Below are positions 8,588 through 18,548 of a stretch of DNA of 64,000 bases, one piece after another (position 1 is the stretch's first letter; each line of letters starts with the position of its first letter). This stretch comes from Streptomyces puniciscabiei. Lineage in GTDB: Bacteria; Actinomycetota; Actinomycetes; Streptomycetales; Streptomycetaceae. Below the pieces are notes generated by a model, which was not told where the DNA came from, did no database searches, and saw nothing but the letters and a program-made list of their open reading frames with translations. The stretch lies in contig NZ_VFNX01000001.1 in assembly GCF_006715785.1 (NCBI RefSeq), forward strand, positions 2,060,501-2,124,500, given 5' to 3'. Made by a program: the position numbers and the translations under genes.

Positions 8588-10982
8588 CGTCCCCCTTCCC
8601 GCACGCCACCCCGTCCCGGTTCCGGTCCAAGCCCAGGGGGTCGTCCGTGCCGTTGACCTTCAGGCGGCCGTAGTTGTTCTCCTTGAGCCAGGCACACCGT
8701 GCGGCCGCCGTCCTCCTCACCTCGGGCGGGAACACCGTCGGCACGCACACGTTGGCCGAGCCGTAGTGCCGGTCGCAGCCGGAGATGGCCGGGCTGACCT
8801 GCTGTGAGGTCCTCTTCCTGCCCGGGCCCGACACCTTGCCGGACAGGGAGTCGGCGAAGGCGTGGACGTGCGGGGAGGCGGCGGTGAGGGCCGAGGGGCC
8901 GGTCAGATGGACCCACTTCGCCGCCGACGGCACCCCGTTCGCGTCGACCGCGAAGAGCATGTACCAGCCGGGCGGGGCGACGTTCGGGTTGTTCGTCACG
9001 TTCACGTCGACGTTGTCGCCGTCCACCGACAGGGGCAGGTCCACGAACCGCTGGTTCGGGTCGGAGGAGTGCGTGACCGCGGCCGGGCGGATGAGTTCCG
9101 CCTTGGCGATGGGGCGGTCGACGGTGATCCGCTGGGTGTCGCCGTACTTCCACTCCTGGTTGATCACGGAGGTGATCGTGGGGCGGGTGCCCTTGTAGAG
9201 GTAGGGCGGGGTGTAGATGGACACGTTGTGGTTCCAGCTGCCGTTGCCCGGGTTGTCGCCCGTCGCCATCACACGGCCGTCGGGGAGCAGGAACGCCGAG
9301 GAGTGGTAGCCGCGGGACTCGGGGTCGGCCGCGACCGGGTCGAAGGCGTTCGTGTCCGGGTCGTAGAGCGAGGACTCGTACACCGGGTCGGCCCGGTTGT
9401 GCAGGGCGCCGCCCGTCTCCAGCACCTTGCCGTCGGGCAGCAGGACCGCCGAGACGTACATCTTGCCCTGATTGCCGGTCTCCGGCCGGGGCCCGCCTCC
9501 GAGGTCGACGGTGCCCTGCGGGATCGGCGGCCCGGCGACGTACGACGGGTTGGCCTGCTTGAGGTCGATCAGGTCGGTGAGGCGGTTCGCGTCCGGGTTG
9601 GAGTCGATGTTGCCGCCGCCGATCGTCAGCACCCGCTGGTCCTGCGCCGGGGGCAGCAGGACGGACGCCGACTGGTCGCGCTCGTCCTTGTTCTGCAGGC
9701 CGGGGATCTGGGTGATCGTGTTGGCGCCGTAGTCGTAGACCGCCGAGCCGGTGCCGGGGATGTTGTTGCCGAAGACATGGCTGCCCGTGTAGAAGAGGCG
9801 GCCGTCCTGCATGAGGATCATCGCCGGGTACAGGCCCCAGTACGACCAGGTCTGGTTGACCTGCCACAGCGGCAGCCACTGGTTCTGCGCGTAACTGAAC
9901 TTCTCGGCGGTCACCGAGCCGGTGGAGTCCTCGCGGAGTCCGCCGAAGGAGATGACGTCACCGTTGCCGAGCTCGGTCGCCGACGGGTACCAGTGGCCGT
10001 CGTTCAGGTCGTTGGTCTTGCTGTAGGTCTCGGTCTTCGGGTCGAAGACGTACGAGTCCTTGAACCCCTCGTAGCCGTGCCCGCCCGCGACCGGGTACGC
10101 CTTGTTGCCGCTCAGCACCAGCACCCGGCCGTCCTGCAGCTGGACATGGCCCGCGCAGAACATGTCCTTCGGGGTGGGGATGACCTTGTAGGTGCCGTTG
10201 GCCGGGTCGTACACCGCGCTGGTGAACGTGCCCGCGTTGAAGTTCTCCTCGCTGTTGCCGGAGCCGGCGATCAGCAGCACCTTGCCGTTGTTCAGCACGA
10301 CGGAGTGCATGGAGCGGACCGGGTTCTGTGTCGGAAGCACCGACCAACTGCCGTTCGCGCACTGGTCGTTCGTGCCTGTGCACGGGGCGGGCGGAAGCGG
10401 GTCCGGGACCTGGTCCATGGTGTAGTCGTCGGTGGTCGCCGAGCCGGTGCCGTAGACGGAGACGCCCCAGGTGATGCGGTCGGTGCCGGCCGGGACCTCC
10501 GGGGTGCGGACGGTGGCCTGCGTCCAGGCCGACGCCATGCCGAGGGTCTTCAGGTCGGTCCAGTACTGCCAGCCGGCGGTGGTGTCGTACCGGAAGAGGG
10601 TGATGTTGGCGTCCGGGGTCGTCGTCTTGTACCAGAGCCCGAGGTCGTACTGCTTTCCGGCGGTCACGCCCGGCGCGCAGTCCGTCGACTCGGTGATCAT
10701 CGCCTTGCGGTCGCCGGAGACGCGGCGGGTCAGCGTGACCTTCATGGCCCTGGCCCCGGAGTGCGCGTCCGACGTCGTCTCGAAGGTGAAGTCGTTGTCG
10801 CCCCAGCCGGATTTCTCCCAGCAGTACGGCATGCCGTCGCTGCCGGCGGTCTCGAAGCCGGGGTTCTTGATCAGGTTGGCGGCCTCGGCCGGCTGGGGCG
10901 CGGTCAGAAGCAGACCGGCGGTCAGGGCGCCCACCCCGGCCAGCGCGGTCCGTCTGCGGCGTCTTCGATACGTGGTCCTCAC
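8571..10982 (-). CDS. Secreted radical-copper oxidase (galactose oxidase/GlxA-like) with added domains
   Basis: A protein of 803 residues. An Arg-rich signal peptide (RRRRRR-TALAG, possibly Tat) ends near AEA-A. Residues about 36-190 form a carbohydrate-binding-like beta domain. Residues about 210-695 form a Kelch propeller plus C-terminal domain of the galactose oxidase type. The radical-copper site is intact: C276 in DMFCAGH (thioether partner), Y332 in HWYPSATEL, Y559-H560 in SRGYHSSAFLLPDGR, and H638 in AAVTHSS. Residues about 735-800 carry an extra Cys-rich segment ending in DPLGLDRNRDGVACGKGD, which resembles the Excalibur calcium-binding motif. The family oxidises primary alcohols of sugars or glycolaldehyde. 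GTG 10982 has AAGGAG upstream and overlaps the preceding gene by GTGA. Confidence 0.88.
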   Translation of the reverse strand: MRTTYRRRRRRTALAGVGALTAGLLLTAPQPAEAANLIKNPGFETAGSDGMPYCWEKSGWGDNDFTFETTSDAHSGARAMKVTLTRRVSGDRKAMITESTDCAPGVTAGKQYDLGLWYKTTTPDANITLFRYDTTAGWQYWTDLKTLGMASAWTQATVRTPEVPAGTDRITWGVSVYGTGSATTDDYTMDQVPDPLPPAPCTGTNDQCANGSWSVLPTQNPVRSMHSVVLNNGKVLLIAGSGNSEENFNAGTFTSAVYDPANGTYKVIPTPKDMFCAGHVQLQDGRVLVLSGNKAYPVAGGHGYEGFKDSYVFDPKTETYSKTNDLNDGHWYPSATELGNGDVISFGGLREDSTGSVTAEKFSYAQNQWLPLWQVNQTWSYWGLYPAMILMQDGRLFYTGSHVFGNNIPGTGSAVYDYGANTITQIPGLQNKDERDQSASVLLPPAQDQRVLTIGGGNIDSNPDANRLTDLIDLKQANPSYVAGPPIPQGTVDLGGGPRPETGNQGKMYVSAVLLPDGKVLETGGALHNRADPVYESSLYDPDTNAFDPVAADPESRGYHSSAFLLPDGRVMATGDNPGNGSWNHNVSIYTPPYLYKGTRPTITSVINQEWKYGDTQRITVDRPIAKAELIRPAAVTHSSDPNQRFVDLPLSVDGDNVDVNVTNNPNVAPPGWYMLFAVDANGVPSAAKWVHLTGPSALTAASPHVHAFADSLSGKVSGPGRKRTSQQVSPAISGCDRHYGSANVCVPTVFPPEVRRTAAARCAWLKENNYGRLKVNGTDDPLGLDRNRDGVACGKGDVRRRS

Positions 10983-12148
10983 ACGGCTCTCCTTGCTCGG
11001 CTCCCCCGGCGGCGGGGGAGGTAGACCAGCGCCTCGGTACCGACGAAGCGCAGGACGAACGTCATGACCAGCGCGAGCGCGGTGGCCGGCAGGGCGCCCA
11101 TCCCGAACCGGCCGACGAGCAGGGCGATCAGCGGGATCCGCAGCACCAGGTCGGCGTTGGCGAGCAGCGCGAACCGGCCGAGCCGGTCCCACATGCGGCG
11201 GTGTGCCCGCCGGTCGCGGAACAGCAGCTGTTCGATGAGCAGGAAGTTCCAGGCGACCCCGAGCTGGTTGGCGAGGATCTCGGCCGTCAGGTAGTGCACT
11301 CCTGGCGCGGTCAGTGCCCACAGCCCGAGGAGGTTCGGTGCGAAGCCGCTGGCGCCGATCAGGCCGAAGCCGACCATCCGGGCGGCCGGGGAGGCGGTGC
11401 GCAGGCCCGCCAGGTGGCGCAGGAAGCGGAAGCCCTCCTTGGCGGTGGACTTGGACTCGCCGGCGAACCGGTCCTGGAAGACGAACGGCACCTCGGCGAC
11501 CTGCCGGGGGCGGCTGCGGACGGCCAGTTCGAGGAGGATCTTGTAGCCGAGCGGTTGGAGCACGTCCGGCGTGACCGCGCTGCGCCGGATGGCGAAGAAG
11601 CCGCTCATCGGGTCGCTGATGCCGCGCAGCCGGCGCGGGAAGAGAGCCTTGGCGAGCCAGGTCGCGCCGCGCGAGACGGCCACCCGGTAGCCACCGGCGA
11701 GCCCGGCCCGGCTGCCGCCCTCGATGTACCGGGAGGCGACGACGAGCCCGGCGTTCGTCCGCTCCCCCGTGGCCACCAACTCCGGTATCAGCGACGGCGG
11801 ATGCTGGCAGTCGCCGTCCATGACGACGATCCACTCGGAGGTCGCCGCCCTCAGCCCTTCGACGACCGCCCCGCCGAGCCCGCCGACGGGTTTCTCACGG
11901 TGCACCACGGCCACCGGGAACGGGCAGTCCTGTGCGGCCGCGCGGATCACCTCGGGGGTGTCGTCGGTGGAGTCGTCCACGAAGAGGACCTCGCAGGGCA
12001 GCCGCGCCGGCACCGACTCGGTGATCCGGTGCAGCAGCTGCCGGATGTTCGCGGACTCGTTGAAGGTCGGTACGACGACGGTGACGGCGCCCGGTTCCGG
12101 CACCTCGGTGGCGTCAAGACCGGAGACCGGCGCGGTGTACTCGCTCAT
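10979..12148 (-). CDS. Polyprenyl-phosphate mannosyltransferase (GT2) fused to GtrA-like membrane domain
   Basis: A protein of 389 residues. The N-terminal 240 residues are a Dpm1-type GT2 domain: TVVVPTFNESANI, FVDDSTDDTPEV, VVMDGDCQHPPSL (the Asp-x-Asp-like site) and ISDPMSGFFAIRRS. The C-terminal 130 residues hold four membrane helices of the GtrA type (GLIGASGFAPNLLGLWAL, NQLGVAWNFLLIEQLLFRDR). Such proteins make a lipid-linked sugar donor and may help flip it, feeding GT-C enzymes like the one encoded upstream. Starts and stops overlap by four bases on both sides (ATGA and GTGA), so translation is coupled within the operon. Confidence 0.88.
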   Translation of the reverse strand: MSEYTAPVSGLDATEVPEPGAVTVVVPTFNESANIRQLLHRITESVPARLPCEVLFVDDSTDDTPEVIRAAAQDCPFPVAVVHREKPVGGLGGAVVEGLRAATSEWIVVMDGDCQHPPSLIPELVATGERTNAGLVVASRYIEGGSRAGLAGGYRVAVSRGATWLAKALFPRRLRGISDPMSGFFAIRRSAVTPDVLQPLGYKILLELAVRSRPRQVAEVPFVFQDRFAGESKSTAKEGFRFLRHLAGLRTASPAARMVGFGLIGASGFAPNLLGLWALTAPGVHYLTAEILANQLGVAWNFLLIEQLLFRDRRAHRRMWDRLGRFALLANADLVLRIPLIALLVGRFGMGALPATALALVMTFVLRFVGTEALVYLPRRRGSRARRAV

Positions 12149-13791
12149 CGGGTGCCCCCCGCCGCCTGGACCCGGCGGATCTCGATGCGGTCGGCTCCGG
12201 TGCCGAAGGTGGCGACCGGCGTCGAGTGCCGGATCGCGGCCCGCACATTGGGCAGGTCCTTGGCGTCGCGGCGGACGGTCGGCGAGGCGACGACGTAGTC
12301 GATGTCCCGCCAGCCGTGCGGCATCGTCCTGGTGACGGCCGGGTCGAGGTCGGCCTTGTAGAACCAGACGGCGCCGAGCCCGGGCCGGTATCCTGCGTGC
12401 ACGAGGTCCAGCCAGAGGGCGTCGTCGACGAGCACGCGGGTGTCCTTCGGGTCCGCCACCTCCGTGCTGAGCCAGTGGGAGGCCTGCCGGTAGGACCGGT
12501 TGGCGTCGGCGGTGACGGCGGTGCGGTCGCCGTCGTACCAGTGCGGTACGACGTAGGCGCCGGCGGCGAGGGCGAGGGCGGCGGCGAGCGCGTACCGGCC
12601 GCCGGTGAGGTACCGCCGCTCGCCCTCCTCGCGCCACCTGGTGAGGACCGCGTGGGCGACGGAGGCGGCGCCGCCCGCGAGGACCAGGGCGAGGAAGGGC
12701 AGCGCGCCGATGATGTACATGGCGGGCAGATAGCCGCCCGGGCGCAGGGCCACCGCGGCCAGGATCGCCACGGTCAGGGCCGGTCCGGCGAGGGCGCGGG
12801 CGGTGACCGACCAGCGCCGGGTGAGCAGCAGGAGCAGGGCCGCGGCGAGGCCGCCGAGGGGCAGGACGCGGTCGTAGTACAGCCAGGAGTGCAGGACGCC
12901 GTAGGAGCCGGAGTGCTGGTCCAGGATGAATCCGGAGCCCGGTCTGGACATCTGGTAGGTGATGCCGTCCCACAGGGAGACGTGCCCGGCGCCCGGGAAC
13001 AGCTCGCCCTTGAGCAGGGCGAACAGCGGGTAGGAGAAGCCGGTCAGGGCGCAGGCGGTGACGGCTCCGGTGAGGGCGAACTTGCGGGTGTCGCGGTGGC
13101 CGTGCCGCCACATGGTGACGAGCAGGGCGGGCAGGACGACGAGCATCGTCTCCTTGGTGAGCACGCCCGCGGCGGCGGCGAGGCCCGCGCCGAAGTGGTG
13201 CCAGAGGTGGCGGCTGGGCGAGGCGGCCAGGCAGAACGCCAGCAGCAGCCACATCACGGCGATGTTGTCGAGGAAGATCTCCCGGCTGAGGACGACCGCG
13301 AGCGGGGACAGCCCGAACAGCGCCATGCCGAGCCCGGCGGCCCAGCGGGGCAGGGAGAGCCGGCGGCCGAGGACGTAGACGAGGACCGCGCTGATGCCGC
13401 TGACCAGCAGCATGGTGAGCCGCATGGTGCCGACGGTCATCGAGCCGGGGCTGAGGGCCGAGGGGATCCAGCTGAGCAGGGCTATCTGGATCCAGCCGAG
13501 CGGCGGGTGGTCGTACCAGTAGGTGTAGTGGGCGAGGCCCCGGCCCTGCTGGACGGCCCAGGCCTGGGCGAGGTAGGTGCCCTCGTCGTCGCTGAGGGTC
13601 GGGTAGGCGGCGATGTTCCAGCCCTGGACGACGAGGATCGCCGTGAGCAGGAGGCCGCAGAGCAGCAGGTCGGGGCGGGAGGAGCGGAGCCGTACCGGCG
13701 GGTCCGTCCGACCGGTCGAACGGCCTTCCGGCACAGGTGGGCGCTGCGCGGGGACCTTCGGTACGGTCACCGCGGGAAGTGTGGAGGTCAC
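12145..13791 (-). CDS. GT39-like (PMT/ArnT superfamily) membrane glycosyltransferase
   Basis: A protein of 548 residues with about ten to twelve predicted helices. The first extracytoplasmic loop holds the family's acidic pair (TLSDDEGTYLAQAW) followed by the conserved YDHPPLGW segment, as in ArnT and PMT-type enzymes that use polyprenyl-phosphate sugars. A further loop carries REIFLDN, also conserved. The C-terminal 150 residues are outside the membrane core. It likely moves a sugar from the lipid carrier made by the neighbouring Dpm1/GtrA protein to an acceptor outside the cell; the acceptor is unknown. Start GTG 13791 overlaps the upstream stop (GTGA). Confidence 0.85.
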   Translation of the reverse strand: MTSTLPAVTVPKVPAQRPPVPEGRSTGRTDPPVRLRSSRPDLLLCGLLLTAILVVQGWNIAAYPTLSDDEGTYLAQAWAVQQGRGLAHYTYWYDHPPLGWIQIALLSWIPSALSPGSMTVGTMRLTMLLVSGISAVLVYVLGRRLSLPRWAAGLGMALFGLSPLAVVLSREIFLDNIAVMWLLLAFCLAASPSRHLWHHFGAGLAAAAGVLTKETMLVVLPALLVTMWRHGHRDTRKFALTGAVTACALTGFSYPLFALLKGELFPGAGHVSLWDGITYQMSRPGSGFILDQHSGSYGVLHSWLYYDRVLPLGGLAAALLLLLTRRWSVTARALAGPALTVAILAAVALRPGGYLPAMYIIGALPFLALVLAGGAASVAHAVLTRWREEGERRYLTGGRYALAAALALAAGAYVVPHWYDGDRTAVTADANRSYRQASHWLSTEVADPKDTRVLVDDALWLDLVHAGYRPGLGAVWFYKADLDPAVTRTMPHGWRDIDYVVASPTVRRDAKDLPNVRAAIRHSTPVATFGTGADRIEIRRVQAAGGTR

Positions 13792-15056
13792 GCAGGAACG
13801 TCCTCTCGGAGGGGCTCGGCCGCGGTGAGGTGTGCGCCGACGTGCGTGGTCAACTCCCAGTCGTTGCGGCCGCGTTGCTCGCGCCAGACGGCGCGGATCG
13901 CGGCACCGGCGAGGAGGACCTGGTAGAAGGGGCCGCCCACGATGAGCTTCACATAGTGGACGGGACGGACCTTCAGCCCGTACTGCGTGCCGAAGTCGTG
14001 CAGCCCGACCACCTCGAAGACGAACGTGACGGCGGCGGTGACCAGCGGCAGGAAGGTGAGGAAGGCGATCCCGACGGGCACGTCGAGGAAGAGCGCGACG
14101 GCCGCGTTGAGCGGGATGATCACGCCGGAGAAGGCCTGCATGAACGGGGTCATGAGGGTGTACCGGGCGAGCAACCGCTGTCCGAGTGCCGGGAGTTGCT
14201 TCCAGTCCTTCTTCCGGTACACCTGCAGGAAGCCCTGGTTCCAGCGGGTGCGCTGCTTGAGCAGCGACATGAGGGAACCCGGGGTCTCCTCCCTGGTCAC
14301 CATGTCGGAGTCGTAGGCGACGACGACCTTCTTGCCGACGCTGGACAGCCGGACCCCCAGGTCGCAGTCCTCGGCGAGGCAGTTCGGGTCCCAGCCGTCC
14401 GCTTCCCTGAGGACGTCGGTCCGCACGAACACGGTGTTGCCGCCGAGCGGGATGAACCCCTTCTGGGCGTGCAGGTGCAGCCGGGAGCGGAACCAGAAGA
14501 AGTACTCCAGGCAGTTGCGCAGGCTGTACCAGCTGGAGTGGAAGTTGATGAGCTGGACCCCGCCCTGGACGACGTCCGCGCCGGTGGTGCGGAAGGCGTG
14601 GTCGACGTGGGCGAGCAGCTCCGGGTGGACCTGGTCCTCGGCGTCGAAGACCCCGACGACGTCACCGCGGCAGTGCGGCAGCGCCGTGTTCATGGCCTTC
14701 GGCTTGTTCTTCTTCTCGTGGGTGTCGACGACGACCCGGACGCGCGGGTCCCGTGCGGCGGCCTTCTCGGCCACCTCGGTGGTCTCCGGATCGTCGTGCC
14801 CGACGATCACGATGATCTCGAAGTCGGTGTGCGTGGATTCCAGCAGCCGCTGGATGGTGTGGTCCAGCACCGCCTGCTCGTGCCGGGCGGGCAGCAGCAG
14901 TGAGAACGACAGGTGTTCGTCGCCGTCCGGTCTGCCGAACCGGGTGGAGGCCAGCACCTCGGGCGTACGCCACGCGTGCATCTGCCACCACAAAGTGAAC
15001 GCCGCCATCCAGAACAGGGCCAGTGAGACGGCGGCGATGAAGACGGACGTGAGCAA
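13788..15056 (-). CDS. Membrane GT2 glycosyltransferase, cellulose-synthase-like
   Basis: A protein of 422 residues and the first gene of the four-gene operon. One N-terminal helix precedes a cytoplasmic GT2 domain, followed by three or four C-terminal helices. The processive-type signature is visible: DTHEKKNKPKAMN, VFDAED near residue 140, LAEDCDLGVRL near 230 and QRTRWNQGFLQ near 270 (the QxxRW motif). Related enzymes make beta-linked polysaccharides; CslA of Streptomyces is the best-known, and like here it is encoded next to a radical-copper oxidase. The start is TTG 15056 with a run of G at proper distance; a later start would remove the first helix. Confidence 0.85.
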   Translation of the reverse strand: MLTSVFIAAVSLALFWMAAFTLWWQMHAWRTPEVLASTRFGRPDGDEHLSFSLLLPARHEQAVLDHTIQRLLESTHTDFEIIVIVGHDDPETTEVAEKAAARDPRVRVVVDTHEKKNKPKAMNTALPHCRGDVVGVFDAEDQVHPELLAHVDHAFRTTGADVVQGGVQLINFHSSWYSLRNCLEYFFWFRSRLHLHAQKGFIPLGGNTVFVRTDVLREADGWDPNCLAEDCDLGVRLSSVGKKVVVAYDSDMVTREETPGSLMSLLKQRTRWNQGFLQVYRKKDWKQLPALGQRLLARYTLMTPFMQAFSGVIIPLNAAVALFLDVPVGIAFLTFLPLVTAAVTFVFEVVGLHDFGTQYGLKVRPVHYVKLIVGGPFYQVLLAGAAIRAVWREQRGRNDWELTTHVGAHLTAAEPLREDVPA

Positions 15057-15273
15057 AAAGATCCCCCCAGATCCCCGATTACCCCCAGTGCGGGCGACGT
15101 TGAGTGACCACCCGTCGACCCGCTGTGGAGAGACTAGGGGGGATCTGTGAAGCGCGAGAGCTCTTCCGATAAAATGCTTGTTTCGTAACGGTGCTACGGG
15201 TACCGGTACTTAACCGAACACCCGCTCACACTCGGACACTTCACCCGTTCATGTTTTCGGACGTCTGCGCCGC

Positions 15274-17287
<2,014 letters not shown>

Positions 17288-17307
<20 letters not shown>

Positions 17308-17878
17308 CGTTCCACTCTCCCACGGGCTCGGGGACGGCGTAGAAACGCATCAGTACCGGGCGTGCCCCGTCCGGGGCCTCCTCGCGCGGGTGGCCGTAGC
17401 GTTCCAGCAGGGCGCGGTACTCCCGCATGAAGGCGAGCAGTTCCTCCCTGGTCAGCCAGGTGCCGTGGCGCTGGACCTGGGCCCAGCCCTCGGGGCCGCG
17501 GTACTCCTGGTGGGCACGGCGGTACAGGGCGGTGTCGCACTCGATCTTCAGGTGGGCGAGCCGGGCGGCGGCCTGGTACTCCTCGGGAGTCATCGTCGCC
17601 GGGTCGGGCGTGGTGTGCCGGAAGGGCAGCGACCGCCACCAGCGCTCGCGCCCGCCGGACTTCTCCGGGATCTCCTCGATGAGCCGCTGCTCGGCGAGTT
17701 TGCGCAGGTGGTAGCTGGTGGTGCCGGAGCTCTCGCCGAGTTCTCGGGCGAGGACGGTGGAGTTCGCCTCGCCGTGCCGGCCGAGGTACTCGAGGATCCG
17801 GCGGCGCAGCGGGTTGCCGAGGGATTTGTAGAGGGCGGTGCGCTCCAGGCTGGTCATCTCGGACATGCCGTCGGTCAT
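17288..17878 (-). CDS. ArsR-like winged-helix transcriptional regulator
   Basis: A protein of 196 residues with an N-terminal winged helix: [20 protein letters not shown], then [25 protein letters not shown], then [17 protein letters not shown], typical of the HTH_20 group. The C-terminal half is helical and probably binds a ligand or dimerises. TACCGT at 17890-17885 lies six bases before ATG, so the mRNA is probably leaderless. The palindrome at 17937-17952 is a likely self-operator. The gene overlaps the DUF255 gene downstream and is divergent from a small membrane protein. Confidence 0.85.
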
Positions 17879-17936
17879 GCGGCCACGGTAGCCCTGAGAA
17901 CCCCGAGAAGTCCCCGATGTCTGCCGAATTTTCTTT

Positions 17937-17952
17937 GCAGAGTTTTCTCTGC
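17937..17952. promoter_or_regulatory. Candidate operator between divergent regulator and membrane gene
   Basis: GCAGAGTTTTCTCTGC is an inverted repeat with a four-base spacer, placed between the promoters of the two divergent genes. A likely -10 for the plus strand (TACGGT, about 17956-17961) starts just beyond it. Confidence 0.45.
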
Positions 17953-18012
17953 GGTCTACGGTGGTGACAGTCGACGGGACGCGTAGAGGGAGGACGGGAT
18001 GGTGAAGGGACG

Positions 18013-18408
18013 ATGAGGGCGACCGCGACCGTCCGGAAGAAATGGCCGTGGGTCCTGCTGGGGGCGGCGGCCCTGCTGGTGCCGTGGATGGTGGTGCTGG
18101 CGGTGACCCTGCCGGGCAGCGCGCGGGTCGACAACTGGCCGCTGGCCTGGATCGGCCTCGACGCCCTCATGGCGACGGGCTGCGCGGCAACGGCCCTGCT
18201 CGGCCTGCGCGGCGACCCGCGGGCCCGCCTCACGGCATCGGCGACGGCGTCGGTGGCGGTGCTGGACGCGTGGTTCGACATAACGACCTCGCCCACGGGC
18301 GCCCCGCTGGCCGAGGCGCTGTTGTGCGCGGTGGCGGAGGGGGCGCTGGCCGGGGCATGCGTGTGCCTGGCGGTGGGCAAGGGCCGGGGCCACCGGCAGG
18401 CGCCCTAG
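18013..18408 (+). CDS. Small four-helix membrane protein
   Basis: A protein of 131 residues with four predicted helices (LLGAAALLVPWMVVLAVTLP, IGLDALMATGCAATALLGL, ATASVAVLDAWFDI, LLCAVAEGALAGACVCLAV). It resembles unassigned actinobacterial integral membrane proteins that often sit beside an ArsR-like regulator, and may be that regulator's target. A strong GGAGG precedes an ATG at 17999 that opens a five-codon frame ending in ATGA across this gene's start (TGA 18014-18016). That suggests a coupled mini-leader, although GAAGGGA also serves 18013 directly. Confidence 0.7.
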   Translation: MRATATVRKKWPWVLLGAAALLVPWMVVLAVTLPGSARVDNWPLAWIGLDALMATGCAATALLGLRGDPRARLTASATASVAVLDAWFDITTSPTGAPLAEALLCAVAEGALAGACVCLAVGKGRGHRQAP

Positions 18409-18548
18409 CTCTGCGCACGAGATCGGCCGGGCCACATGCCGAACGCCGCGGGGGGCTGGACCGCCGCGCTCCGACGCCGGTCACGAAACCCTCACCGCAC
18501 CCGCTGATCGTCACCCCCTCGCCATCCCGCCTTCCCCGAAGGACACTC

